This document shows, one piece after another, positions 43,799 to 52,222 of a stretch of 64,000 bases of DNA. The DNA is from Methylobacterium sp. DB0501 (lineage in GTDB: Bacteria > Pseudomonadota > Alphaproteobacteria > Rhizobiales > Beijerinckiaceae). The stretch spans positions 150,680-214,679 of the forward strand of contig NZ_JAAKGV010000014.1 in assembly GCF_011043735.1 (NCBI RefSeq). Direction: 5' to 3'. Below the pieces are notes generated by a model that saw only the letters and a program-made list of their open reading frames with translations, had not been told where the DNA came from and did not search any database. Made by a program: the position numbers and the translations under genes. Positions within the stretch are counted from its first letter, which is position 1. Every line of letters starts with the position of its first letter.

Positions 43799-44725
43799 AT
43801 GCCCCTGCTCGACGAGCGCGGCGTGATGGTCGCCGCGGCGGGGGGCACCGGGACCGCCACCGGCCCGGTGGCGATCGTCGCCGGGGCCGGCCGGCTGCCG
43901 CTCCTCATCGCCGCGTCCCTCGACCGGGCCGGGCGCTCCTGCCGGGTGCTGGCGATCCGCGGCTTCGCCGATCCGGCGACGCGGCGGCGGGCCGACGCCA
44001 CGGTCGACCTGCTCGACGTGCGCGGCGCCCTCGACACGCTGTGCGCCTGGGCGCCCGCCGGGGTGACGCTCGCCGGCGCCGTCGCGCGGCCGAGCCCGGC
44101 CGCCCTCCTCAACACGATGGCCGCCTACCGCAACCGCGACGCCCTGCGCTCGCTCGCCTCCGGCGGCGACGATCACCTGCTGCGCGGCGTGCTCGCTCTG
44201 CTGGAGGAGCACGGCCTGCAGGTGCTCGGCGTGCGCGACCTCGCCCCGAACCTGATGGCGCCGTCCGGCCGCCTCGGGGCGCTCTCGCCCGACGCGGCGG
44301 CGGAGGCCTCCGTGGAGGCCGGCCGGGCACTGCTCGCCAGCCTGTCGCCGCACGATGTCGGCCAGGCCGCCGTGGTGGCGACCCGGCGGGTTCTGGCGGT
44401 CGAGGGGCCGGAGGGGACCGACAGGATGCTCGCCCGCGCCCGCGCTCTCGCCCGCCGCCCCCTCGGCCTCGGCCGCCCGCCTGCCGGGATGGTGCTGGTC
44501 AAGCGCGCGAAGGACGGCCAGGACCTGCGCGTCGACCTGCCGGCGATCGGCCCGCGCACGGTGAAGCGCGCGGCGGAGGCCGGCTGCGCCGGCATCGCGG
44601 TCGGAGCCGGCGACACGCTGGTGCTCGACCGGCCCGAGACGGTGGCGCTCGCCGACCGCCTCGGCCTCTTCCTCCTCGGCTTGCCTTCTGATTCCTTGCC
44701 GCCCGATCCGGAGCCCTCCCGTTGA
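43799..44725 (+). CDS. lpxI: UDP-2,3-diacylglucosamine pyrophosphatase LpxI
   Basis: A 308-residue enzyme (DUF1009) that makes lipid X, replacing the LpxH of gamma-proteobacteria. The N-terminal part holds V-A-I-V-A-G-A-G-R-L-P-L-L-I-A and the C-terminal domain G-A-V-K-type equivalents such as M-V-L-V-K-R-A-K-D-G-Q-D-L-R-V-D-L-P and A-G-C-A-G-I-A-V-G-A-G, as in the family. The start ATG is 3 bases past the lpxA stop; an internal Met nine codons later is possible. Its stop overlaps the lpxB start. Confidence 0.94.
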   Translation: MPLLDERGVMVAAAGGTGTATGPVAIVAGAGRLPLLIAASLDRAGRSCRVLAIRGFADPATRRRADATVDLLDVRGALDTLCAWAPAGVTLAGAVARPSPAALLNTMAAYRNRDALRSLASGGDDHLLRGVLALLEEHGLQVLGVRDLAPNLMAPSGRLGALSPDAAAEASVEAGRALLASLSPHDVGQAAVVATRRVLAVEGPEGTDRMLARARALARRPLGLGRPPAGMVLVKRAKDGQDLRVDLPAIGPRTVKRAAEAGCAGIAVGAGDTLVLDRPETVALADRLGLFLLGLPSDSLPPDPEPSR

Positions 44726-45903
44726 GCGAGCGTCCTCTCACGATCTGGCTCGTCGCGGGCGAGGAATCCGGCGACCAGCTCGGCGCCAAGCTGATCCGCT
44801 CCCTGCGCGACCTCTCAGGGAGGCCGCTGGCGCTCGCCGGCGTCGGCGGCGACGCGATGGCGGCGGAGGGCCTCGACTCGCTGTTTCCCCTCGAGGACGT
44901 GGCGGTGATCGGCTACCTCGCGGTGGCCGCCCGCATCCGCCTCCTGATGCGGCGCATCCGCCAGACCGTGCGGGCCTGCGTGGCGGCCGGTCCCGACGTG
45001 CTCGTCATCATCGACAGCCCGGGCTTCACCCACGCGGTGGCGAGCCGGGTGCGCCGGCAGCGGCCGGACCTCCCCGTGGTCGATTACGTCAGCCCGAGCG
45101 TCTGGGCTTGGCGCCCGTGGCGGGCGAAGACCATGCGCGGCTACATCGACCACGTGCTCGCCCTGCTGCCGTTCGAGCCCGATGCCCATCGCCGCCTCGG
45201 CGGGCCGGCCTGCACCTATGTCGGCCACCCCCTGATCGAGCGCCTGGGCGAGCTGCGGCCCGGCCCGGCCGAGATCGCGGCACGCCAGGCCGCCGAACCG
45301 GTGCTGGCGGTGCTGCCGGGCTCGCGCCGCACCGAGATCGAGCGGCTGATGCCGATCTTCGGTGCGACCCTGGCGACGATCCGGGCGCAGGGCCACGCCT
45401 TCACGGTCGAGCTGCCGGCCGTCGCCCGCCATCGCGCCCTGATCGAGCGCCTCGCGGGCACGTGGCCGGTGCCCCCGCGCCTGATCGACGGCGAGGCCGA
45501 CAAGCTCGCGACCTTCCGGCGCGCGCGCGCGGCGCTGGCCGCCTCCGGCACGGTGACGCTGGAACTGGCGCTGTCCGGCGTGCCGATGGTGGTGGCCTAC
45601 CAGGTGCCGAAGATCGAGGAGGTGATCGTGCGCCGCCTGATCCAGGTGCCGACGATCGTGCTGCCGAACCTGATCCTCGGCGAGAACGCGATCCCCGAGC
45701 TGATCCAGGCCGAGTGCACCCCGGAGCGCCTGGCCGCCGCGCTCGGTCCACTGCTCCTCCCGGGTCCCGCCCGGACCGCGCAGGAAGCCGCGCTCGCGCG
45801 CCTCGACGCCACGATGCGGCTGCCCGATGGCGACGATCCGAGCCGCAGCGCCGCCCGGATCGTGCTGGCGGCGGCCGGAGGAGGCTCGCCTACCGCGACC
45901 TGA
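44722..45903 (+). CDS. lpxB: Lipid A disaccharide synthase
   Basis: A 393-residue peripheral-membrane glycosyltransferase (GT19) joining lipid X and UDP-diacylglucosamine. It begins after a TTG start that overlaps the lpxI stop (TTGA), and shows A-G-E-E-S-G-D-Q-L-G-A near residue 12, Y-V-S-P-S-V-W-A-W-R, Y-V-G-H-P-L-I-E and L-P-G-S-R-R-T-E-I. The end overlaps the convergent peroxiredoxin gene by 14 bases. It closes the conserved envelope cluster. Confidence 0.97.
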   Translation: MSERPLTIWLVAGEESGDQLGAKLIRSLRDLSGRPLALAGVGGDAMAAEGLDSLFPLEDVAVIGYLAVAARIRLLMRRIRQTVRACVAAGPDVLVIIDSPGFTHAVASRVRRQRPDLPVVDYVSPSVWAWRPWRAKTMRGYIDHVLALLPFEPDAHRRLGGPACTYVGHPLIERLGELRPGPAEIAARQAAEPVLAVLPGSRRTEIERLMPIFGATLATIRAQGHAFTVELPAVARHRALIERLAGTWPVPPRLIDGEADKLATFRRARAALAASGTVTLELALSGVPMVVAYQVPKIEEVIVRRLIQVPTIVLPNLILGENAIPELIQAECTPERLAAALGPLLLPGPARTAQEAALARLDATMRLPDGDDPSRSAARIVLAAAGGGSPTAT

Positions 45904-46417
45904 GATAGTCGAGCATCGTCCCGGCATCCGAGACCGCGAGGCCGACACCGGGCGGGTCGTCGCGGAAGCCGGGCTCGATGAACATCTTGGCGATCGTGCC
46001 GTCCTCGACGTGCATGGAATAGCGCCAGCTGCGCATCCCCATGCCCTGCCGGCCGCGCTTGACCAGCATGCCCATCTGCCGGGTGAAGTCGGCATTGCCG
46101 TCGGGCAGCATGAACACCTTCTCGATGCCCTTCGCGCGCGCCCATTGGAACATCACGAAGGCGTCGTTGACCGACAGGCAGATCACCTGGTCGATGCCCA
46201 GGGCGGCGAAATCCTCGGCATGCTGCTCGTAGCCCGGCAGGTGGTCGTCGGAGCAGGCCGGCGTGAAGGCGCCGGGCAGGGCGAACAGCACGATGTTGCG
46301 GCCGCCGAACACCTCGGCCGAGGTGAGATCCTTCCATTCGAACGGGTTGGGGCCGCCGAGGGCGTCGTTCCTGACGCGGGTGTGGAAGGTCACGTCGGGA
46401 ACGGTGGCGGGCTGCAT
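45890..46417 (-). CDS. Peroxiredoxin (Prx5/AhpE-like, thiol peroxidase)
   Basis: A 175-residue thioredoxin-fold peroxidase. The peroxidatic Cys55 is in L-P-G-A-F-T-P-A-C-S-D-D-H-L-P-G-Y, as in the Prx5 group. A second conserved-looking region is V-N-D-A-F-V-M-F-Q-W-A-R-A. No other cysteine suitable as resolving residue is nearby except Cys79 in V-I-C-L-S-V, so a glutathione- or glutaredoxin-dependent 1-Cys or atypical 2-Cys mechanism is likely. It overlaps lpxB by 14 bases tail to tail. Confidence 0.92.
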   Translation of the reverse strand: MQPATVPDVTFHTRVRNDALGGPNPFEWKDLTSAEVFGGRNIVLFALPGAFTPACSDDHLPGYEQHAEDFAALGIDQVICLSVNDAFVMFQWARAKGIEKVFMLPDGNADFTRQMGMLVKRGRQGMGMRSWRYSMHVEDGTIAKMFIEPGFRDDPPGVGLAVSDAGTMLDYLRSR

Positions 46418-47083
46418 CGAAACCTCGCGGGGGAAGGGAATCGTGGGCGAGCCGAACGGGCGCCATGAACCTGACGCCGAGAATCCGGCCGAGTGGAGTC
46501 TGGCCCCGCGGAACCTAGCCCCGCGGGCGAGCGCTCGTCACGGGGAAAATCGCCGGGGTGCCCCCAGCCTGTCCCGGCGCCCGGGATGGGCCGATGCGGT
46601 GTGAACCGGGGTTCCGTACTCCGGTCTGCCAGCATCGGTGCCCGGATGCGGCCCCGGCAGGCCCGGTCCTCCATGTCGAGCTACCGCATACCGATCGAGG
46701 TGCCGCGGACCACCGGCTACGCCGAGGCCTCGATCGAGCGGGCCGATGCGAGCGGACCGGTACCGGCGGCGGCGAGTTCGGGATCCTCAACAAGCCCTGC
46801 CGCAGGATGGCGCCGGCGCGGCGGGTACCGCAGGCGCTCGATGGGCCGACGGGGGTCGGGGTAGCGGTCGCGAGCCGCGCAGGCACCGGACGGGCCCAGC
46901 CTGTCGCCGGGCCCGTCTTCTGTCGGGAGGCCCTTCTCATACGACGTCCGATTGATTGCTCGGCGATTGCCACGCAACCGCGTTCGGCATGCGGAAGTCA
47001 GCTTTGCTCACGCGTGTGGAGCTTTCGGCTCCACCGCGCAGACTGGCGAGACGGAGTCCGGAGGTGACCTAACGGAACTCGCA
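46418..47083. other. Gene-free stretch between peroxiredoxin and RidA-GNAT genes
   Basis: 666 bases without a trusted gene. A frame starting near 46674 gives MSSYRIPIEVPRTTGYAEAS, which looks briefly protein-like and then becomes low-complexity; it could be a small or decayed gene. A short hairpin GTGGAGC-GCTCCAC is at about 47017-47034. Confidence 0.4.
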
Positions 47084-47941
47084 TCAAAGCGTCTTGGCGA
47101 GGTACACCCCGATCCCGCCCCGGAACGGCTCCTCGCGCTCGACGACGAAGCCCGCCCGCCGGTAGAAGTCGAGATTGGCGGCGAAGGCCTGGTTCGTCGC
47201 CAGCCGGATCGCACCGTGCCCGCGCGCGCGGGCACTCTCCTCGACCTGCCGCAGCATCCACCGCCCGAGCCCCAGGCCGTGATGCGTCGGCGCCACCGCC
47301 AGGTTCTCGACCCAGAGATGATCGGCGCGCGGGATCGTCTCGGCCAGGGCCACGAGCGCTCCGTCCCGTTCCAGCAGGTCGAAGCGGTGCAAACGGACCG
47401 CCTGGGCGTAATCGGCGGTCATCGGCACCGGCTCGCGGCCGATCACCGGGACCCACTTCGCGTAGGCCGCCCGCACCAGGGCCTGAATCGCCGGAACGTC
47501 GGCCGTCGTCGCGGGACGCAAGGTCCCGAGGGCGGGCGCGTCCGGCGTCGCCGCGACGGCCGTCACCTCGACCTCGACCAGCGCATCCGGCCGCGCCAGG
47601 CCTGCGACGACGATGACGGTGACGGCGGCGGGCCTGTCCGAGGCCCAGCGACCCCGGCGCACCTCGCCGAGTGCGGGAAGGTCGTCCGCGCGGGTCAGGA
47701 AGAACGTCGCCTTCGCGACCTCCGGCACCCCCAGGCCGGAGGCGGCGAGCAGGGCCTCGACGTTGTCCATCGCCTGCCCGAGCTGCCCGGTGAAACCCTC
47801 GCGCATCCGCCCATCCGGCGCGACGCCGAACTGGCCGGAGACGAAGAGGCTGCGGCCGGCCGGCGCCTCGCGGGCATGGGTGTAGATCGTGCGGAACGGC
47901 GCCGGCACGGTCCAGATCGTCGGCGGATCGATGGTTGTCAC
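47084..47941 (-). CDS. Fusion of RidA-like enamine deaminase and GNAT acetyltransferase
   Basis: A 285-residue two-domain protein. Residues 1-130 are RidA/YjgF-like: S-L-F-V-S-G-Q-F-G-V, G-Q-L-G-Q-A-M-D-N-V-E-A-L-L, K-A-T-F-F-L-T and the end L-V-E-V-E-V-T-A-V-A; the usual Arg of active RidA (near the R-P-A-A-V segment) has R-P-A-A-V-T-V. Residues 140-285 are a GNAT domain with E-N-L-A-V-A-P-T-H-H-G-L-G-L-G-R-W-M-L as the acetyl-CoA site. The start is a GTG at 47941 with GAAGG upstream. Substrates are unknown. Confidence 0.88.
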   Translation of the reverse strand: MTTIDPPTIWTVPAPFRTIYTHAREAPAGRSLFVSGQFGVAPDGRMREGFTGQLGQAMDNVEALLAASGLGVPEVAKATFFLTRADDLPALGEVRRGRWASDRPAAVTVIVVAGLARPDALVEVEVTAVAATPDAPALGTLRPATTADVPAIQALVRAAYAKWVPVIGREPVPMTADYAQAVRLHRFDLLERDGALVALAETIPRADHLWVENLAVAPTHHGLGLGRWMLRQVEESARARGHGAIRLATNQAFAANLDFYRRAGFVVEREEPFRGGIGVYLAKTL

Positions 47942-48347
47942 GGCTGTTCGCCTTCGCTTGCGCCCCGGCCCCCGAACGCTCGGGCTCCACCGCGCGGGGC
48001 AGGTGACGCCTCGCCGCGCCCACGGCCGCGAGGCTCGGGAGGACGCGATCCGGTATGGGTGCAAGCGAGCAGCGGACACGCCGCTCAAGCTGGCGAGGAG
48101 CTACACGCCCCCGTCCCGCCGACCGCGTCGGATGCGGCGTCGGCCTCGAACGGTCATCGTCGGGCGGGTCGGGCTCATTCGGCTATGCTAGGCGAGGCCT
48201 CACCCCGGGGCAACACGGTCCCATCGCAAACCGCGCTGAAGTCGAGCGCACCACGCTTATCCCTACCGCTCGGCGTCGGCCGCGATCCGGCCCGGCCCGG
48301 CCCGGACATTGGCGGCCGCACTCCGCAGCGATCGACCGGCGGATCCC
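47942..48347. other. Gap between RidA-GNAT and DUF900 hydrolase genes
   Basis: About 406 bases; long Arg/Pro-rich frames here are not convincing. It should hold the promoter of the RidA-GNAT gene. No repeat or RNA gene was recognised. Confidence 0.4.
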
Positions 48348-49484
48348 TCATGACCGGCACGAATCGGACCGGATATCGAATTTCTGTCCCTCGAAGCCTG
48401 CCGGACAGCGGCCGGCAATCTGCCTCGGATCGACACCTGCAAGCACTTGTCGCACGTCATTCATCACCGGCGCCGACAGGCGAAAATATTGGTGCCCGAA
48501 CGTCTGCGACACGGGGTCCGCCACCGGCTGACAGTTCAACCAATACAAGTTGTCACGCTTCCTGCCGCTCCCATCCCTGATCGGGAAGCTGTACGGTCCG
48601 GTTCGCCCGAGTTCGGGCGTGTCGTTCACGATCTCAGCCAGGAGAAGGGCGAAATCGTCGCCGCTCGCGTAGATGTTCACTGTTTTTCTCACGAGATCAA
48701 GGATCGGATCAAGCTTGCTTGGATCATTGAGCGCACGATAATCCTCGTCGGCAGCAAACAGGAAGATGTGCTCGAAGTATCGCTTGGCGAGATAATTCTT
48801 TTCGCGCGGCCTGTCGTTTTTCAGATGCTGGACCACGGCACTCAGCACGCGATTTCCCATGGAATGGCAGGCGAGGGACATTGCCGGGGGCTCGTGCAGC
48901 TTGTCGTACTCGTCGAAAAGGTCGCGCATGAAATGGGCGGCGGCCGCGCCGGAGCCATAGGCGTAGGGCTGATCGCGCTTGTATTTCTCGTAAGTCCCAT
49001 AAGAAGGCCAAGAGAAGAACAATGTGCTCGTGGGCCGATATCCGCGAGAGAGCTGCACTGCAACGGGCAGGACTTCCGAGAACTCAAAAGCAAATCCATG
49101 AATGAAGACAAGAACGGAATCAGGCGGTGCGAATCGTCGTCCTCTGCCCTGCGCCTCGCCGCCCGGGCGCAGAAACTCCCGGATGACCGCGCGCGGATCC
49201 CGCTCTCCGACCCCATCGGGCACCGACGCCACGGCCGCCCGGACGCCGTCGACCCGGACCGGCAGCACCCCGGCATGGTATCGGTCGTCGTCCGCTCCCC
49301 ATTCGTACTCGCGACCGAACAGCTCGGTGCCTCCGACCTTCTGGCGGTTGGTTGCGTACTGGATGGTGAATGCGGCCGGGCGGGCCTCCTCTCCCTCCTC
49401 CGCCTGACCTGACCGGGCCTTGAGAAGGCCTGCCCCTGCGAGCGCGGCGAGAGCACCCGATGAGAACACGCGCCTGCCAATCAT
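48348..49484 (-). CDS. Exported DUF900-type alpha/beta hydrolase
   Basis: A 378-residue hydrolase. The N-terminus has a twin-arginine signal: G-R-R-V-F-S-S-G-A-L-A-A-L-A-G-A-G with cleavage near S-G-Q-A, so it is probably folded before export to the periplasm. V-L-V-F-I-H-G-F-A is the oxyanion region and L-A-C-H-S-M-G-N-R-V the nucleophile elbow typical of DUF900. GGGAGG before the ATG decides the start. Codon use is less GC-biased (for instance many AAG, AAA and TAT choices) than its neighbours, which may point to recent acquisition. Confidence 0.87.
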   Translation of the reverse strand: MIGRRVFSSGALAALAGAGLLKARSGQAEEGEEARPAAFTIQYATNRQKVGGTELFGREYEWGADDDRYHAGVLPVRVDGVRAAVASVPDGVGERDPRAVIREFLRPGGEAQGRGRRFAPPDSVLVFIHGFAFEFSEVLPVAVQLSRGYRPTSTLFFSWPSYGTYEKYKRDQPYAYGSGAAAAHFMRDLFDEYDKLHEPPAMSLACHSMGNRVLSAVVQHLKNDRPREKNYLAKRYFEHIFLFAADEDYRALNDPSKLDPILDLVRKTVNIYASGDDFALLLAEIVNDTPELGRTGPYSFPIRDGSGRKRDNLYWLNCQPVADPVSQTFGHQYFRLSAPVMNDVRQVLAGVDPRQIAGRCPAGFEGQKFDIRSDSCRS

Positions 49485-50044
49485 GCGGACCTCCCAAGAC
49501 GTCGCGCCGGACACTGATGCCGGCAAAGAAAATCCTACGCACTATCGGGCGCTACGAAGCTCGCTATCACTATATATATGTCAGCTTCGATTTTGGCCAT
49601 GTATTAATATATCGGTACCGATATCGGATAACAAATAACACTCCTGCGCTGCCTGCACGAGCAAGCACCGACGCCCATCAACGGCGGGACATTCTGTCGG
49701 CGTAAGTCTCACGGCCAGTGGTCGCTGTTCGTTCGGACCGACGTCATGGACTGAGCGTGCGCTGAAGCCGGTGCCGGTGCCGTCGAGTGCCGGTCGCAGG
49801 AGACCTTCCGAGCGGCCTGAGTCGGCCTGCCTCCGGGTCCCGCCAGGACAATATCCTAGCCACTGTGCGCAGCCACCCCGGGTACCGCATGACGTTTTTC
49901 CAGCCCCTGCGGCACCGCCCTCGCGCCGACGGAATGTCGCGCCCGATCCCGGGCAGCAATTCTCCTCTAGCAGGAACCCGCACCCCGATCATATGTTATC
50001 GAAACACTCACTGCAGCGCATCGCAGATCATGGGATATACGAGA
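49485..50044. other. AT-rich intergenic region
   Basis: 560 bases with no trusted gene. From about 49560 to 49640 the sequence is markedly AT-rich for this genome and includes a perfect 16-bp palindrome (49609-49624). This is the likely promoter region of the leftward exported hydrolase. Confidence 0.5.
49609..49624. promoter_or_regulatory. Perfect 16-bp palindrome, possible operator
   Basis: ATATCGGTACCGATAT is a perfect palindrome in an AT-rich patch, 125 bases upstream of the leftward exported hydrolase gene. The half-site ATATCGGT is followed by a further ATCGG (49622-49627 region), so overlapping half-sites are possible. Role as a binding site for a dimeric regulator is inferred. Confidence 0.45.
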
Positions 50045-50206
50045 ATGTCGGACAAGAAGCAGCAGTCTCAATCGGCCAATACTGATCACACGCGCCACAA
50101 CCACAAGAACCCGGACGCTCCGAACCAGGGCACCGTGCAGCATTCGGACGACGGCCGGCTGAAGGAGAACCGCGACAAGGGCATCCATCGCGGCGACAAG
50201 GAGTAG
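50045..50206 (+). CDS. Small hydrophilic hypothetical protein (53 aa)
   Basis: Begins MSDKKQQSQSANTDHTRHNH and continues with a strongly polar sequence rich in Asp, Lys, Asn and His up to I-H-R-G-D-K-E. It has no hydrophobic core and is probably disordered; such proteins sometimes are stress-related hydrophilins, but this is only a resemblance. It ends 24 bases before a strong terminator, which supports that it is real. A start five codons earlier (50030) is possible. Confidence 0.6.
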   Translation: MSDKKQQSQSANTDHTRHNHKNPDAPNQGTVQHSDDGRLKENRDKGIHRGDKE

Positions 50207-50230
50207 GCGTCGGGGCCGACCGGGGCAGGA

Positions 50231-50255
50231 GGGCCGCCGGGAGGCGGCCCTTTTT
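50231..50255 (+). terminator. Intrinsic terminator
   Basis: GGGCCGCC (50231-50238) and GGCGGCCC (50243-50250) form a perfect 8-bp stem with a GGGA loop, followed by TTTTTC. It ends the message of the small hydrophilic protein. Confidence 0.9.
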
Positions 50256-50279
50256 CTTTGGCCGCGACGACGTGGGAGC

Positions 50280-50329
50280 CCTCGCTGTCATCCCGGAGCC
50301 GCGCAGCGGACCCCGGGATGACAGCGAGG
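50280..50329. repeat. Dispersed repeat family B, compact copy 3
   Basis: A perfect 17-bp inverted repeat, CCTCGCTGTCATCCCGG at 50280-50296 and its complement at 50313-50329, encloses agccgcgcagcggacc. The core GTCATCCCGGaGCCGCGcAGCGGA is that of the larger copies at 11855 and 17556. It lies between convergent genes. Confidence 0.85.
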
Positions 50330-50337
50330 ATGCCGGT

Positions 50338-50880
50338 TCACGCCGCCGGGCGGCCGTCGCGCCAGGGGCGCAAGGCCTCCGGGATTCGGAAGTCGCGCGG
50401 CACCGCGAAGTCACGGGCGGCGCCGTGGGCCGCTGCGAGGCCCCCCGGGAGGCCGCTGCGGTTGTGGTACTCGTAAGTCCCCGGCGGCGGCAGGCGTTTG
50501 TCGGCCGTGAGGCCCTGGACGCAGACGATGTCGGCGAGCGTGACGCCCGCCACCGCCGCGGTGGCCAGCGCCAGGGTGCCGGCGCGGGGGTTGTCGCCCT
50601 CGAAGCCGGTCGCCAGGGTGGCGAGGTCGACCGCGTCGCCCGCGACCCGACCCCAGATCCACGGGGTCGGATCGTGGCTCATCAGGATCGCGGCGCCGGT
50701 GGCGACCTCGCGGGCGCCGTAGGCCTGGACCAGGGCCTCGCGGCCCTCCAGGCCGAGCCCCCGGCACAGGGCGCGGGGCGCCAGGATCTCGGCGAGACCG
50801 AGCCCGATCGAGAACCAGCCGAGGCCGCGGGCGAGCGCGTCGTGCGCGGAGCGGGAGCGGGGATTCACGGTTCTGTTCAT
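50338..50880 (-). CDS. Small membrane protein of unknown function (180 aa)
   Basis: Hydrophobic segments at about 18-38 (L-G-W-F-S-I-G-L-G-L-A-E-I-L), 58-68 and 98-118 (T-L-A-L-A-T-A-A-V-A-G-V-T-L-A-D-I) suggest three to four membrane helices. Proteins of this kind are often annotated as cyclase/dehydrase-associated in Methylobacterium, but I cannot support a function. It starts 10 bases after the alcohol dehydrogenase stop on the same strand with GAGGAT before the ATG, so the two are probably one operon. Confidence 0.75.
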   Translation of the reverse strand: MNRTVNPRSRSAHDALARGLGWFSIGLGLAEILAPRALCRGLGLEGREALVQAYGAREVATGAAILMSHDPTPWIWGRVAGDAVDLATLATGFEGDNPRAGTLALATAAVAGVTLADIVCVQGLTADKRLPPPGTYEYHNRSGLPGGLAAAHGAARDFAVPRDFRIPEALRPWRDGRPAA

Positions 50881-50890
50881 GCCTGAATCC

Positions 50891-52063
50891 TCACGGCCGG
50901 ATCATCACCTTGATGCAGCCGTCCTGCTTGTCGCGGAACGTGCGGTACATCTCGGGCCCTTGTTCCAATCCCACCGTGTGGGTGATGACGAAGGACGGGT
51001 CGATCTGCCCCTCCTCGATCCGCCGGAGCAGGTCGCCGGACCAGCGGTTAACGTGGGTCTGGCCCATCCGGAAGGTCAGGCCCTTGTTCATCGCCGCGCC
51101 GAAGGGCACCTTGTCGATCAGGCCGCCATAGACGCCGGGGATCGACAGCACGCCCGCCGGGCGGCAAGCCATGATCATCTGGCGCAGCACGTGCGGCCGG
51201 TCGCTCTCCAGCATCACCGCCTGCTTGGCGCGGTCGTAGATCGCATCGAGCGAGGAGGTGGCGTGGGCTTCCATCCCGACCGCATCGATGCACTTCTCCG
51301 GCCCCTTGCCGTTCGTCATGTCATTGAGCTTCGCGACGACGTTCGATTCCTGGTCGAGGTCGATCGTCTCGGCGCCGCCGGCCCGGGCCATGGTCAGGCG
51401 CTCCGGCACCCGGTCGATGGCGATCACGCGTTTGGCCCCCAGCAGGATCGCCGAGCGGATCGCCATCTGGCCGACCGGGCCGCAGCCCCAGATCGCCACC
51501 GTGTCCTCCGGCTGGATGTCGCACTGCACCGCCGCCTGCCAGCCGGTCGGGAAGATGTCGGAGAGGAAGAGGAGTTTTTCGTCCGGGATGCCGTTCGGCA
51601 CCTTGATGTGGGTGGCGTCGGCATACGGCACCCGCAGGTACTCGGCCTGGCCGCCGGGATAGCCGCCGGTGAGGTGCGTGTAGCCGAACAGGCCCGCGGT
51701 GGTGTGGCCGAAGGCGGTCTCGGCCAGCTTGGCGTTGCGGTTCGAGCGCTCGCACACCGAGAAATTGCCGCGCCGGCATTGCTCGCACTGGCCGCAGATG
51801 ATGGTGAACGGCACGACGATCCGGTCGCCGACCTTGAGCGCCGTGTTGTCCCGGCCGACCTCGACCACCTCGCCCATGGTCTCGTGGCCCATGATGTCGC
51901 CCGACTTCATGCCCGGCATGAAGTGGTCGTAGAGGTGCAGGTCGGAGCCGCAGATGGCGCAGGAGGTCACCTTGATGATGGCGTCGCGCCCGTCCTCGAT
52001 CGTCGGATCGGGGACCGTGTCGCAGCGGATATCCGCGGTGCCGTGCCAGACGAGGGCTTTCAT
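50891..52063 (-). CDS. Zinc-dependent alcohol dehydrogenase (glutathione-independent formaldehyde dehydrogenase-like)
   Basis: A 390-residue medium-chain dehydrogenase. The catalytic zinc region is I-C-G-S-D-L-H-L-Y and G-H-E-T-M-G-E-V; the structural zinc has four Cys in C-G-Q-C-E-Q-C-R-R-G-N-F-S-V-C; NAD binding is G-C-G-P-V-G-Q-M-A. The long insert after the Rossmann part and the length match the FdhA-like branch that oxidises aldehydes or alcohols without glutathione. In a methylotroph a role in formaldehyde or alcohol removal is plausible but inferred. A membrane protein gene follows directly. Confidence 0.9.
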   Translation of the reverse strand: MKALVWHGTADIRCDTVPDPTIEDGRDAIIKVTSCAICGSDLHLYDHFMPGMKSGDIMGHETMGEVVEVGRDNTALKVGDRIVVPFTIICGQCEQCRRGNFSVCERSNRNAKLAETAFGHTTAGLFGYTHLTGGYPGGQAEYLRVPYADATHIKVPNGIPDEKLLFLSDIFPTGWQAAVQCDIQPEDTVAIWGCGPVGQMAIRSAILLGAKRVIAIDRVPERLTMARAGGAETIDLDQESNVVAKLNDMTNGKGPEKCIDAVGMEAHATSSLDAIYDRAKQAVMLESDRPHVLRQMIMACRPAGVLSIPGVYGGLIDKVPFGAAMNKGLTFRMGQTHVNRWSGDLLRRIEEGQIDPSFVITHTVGLEQGPEMYRTFRDKQDGCIKVMIRP

Positions 52064-52222
52064 GGCTGATCGGTCTCCCGGGCTCGTCGCGCCGCGGAAA
52101 CCGGGATTGGCGTTCCGCGTGCGCCGGCCGCCTCACCTCGGGATGCTCATACTCCCTATGTGTAGGCGGCGATGCTCGGACAACCGCTCAGCGTCGAGGC
52201 TGTTCCTGGATGCTCGCCGCGC

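Noticed and set aside
46674..46864. Possible small gene starting MSSYRIPIEVPRTTGYAEAS
   Set aside because: The first 28 residues look protein-like, but the rest is Arg/Gly/Ser-rich and no ribosome site is clear. Kept only as a note in the intergenic entry.
49485..50044. AT-rich patch as a phage attachment site or island edge
   Set aside because: No integrase, tRNA gene or direct-repeat flanks are present; the palindrome is better explained as an operator.
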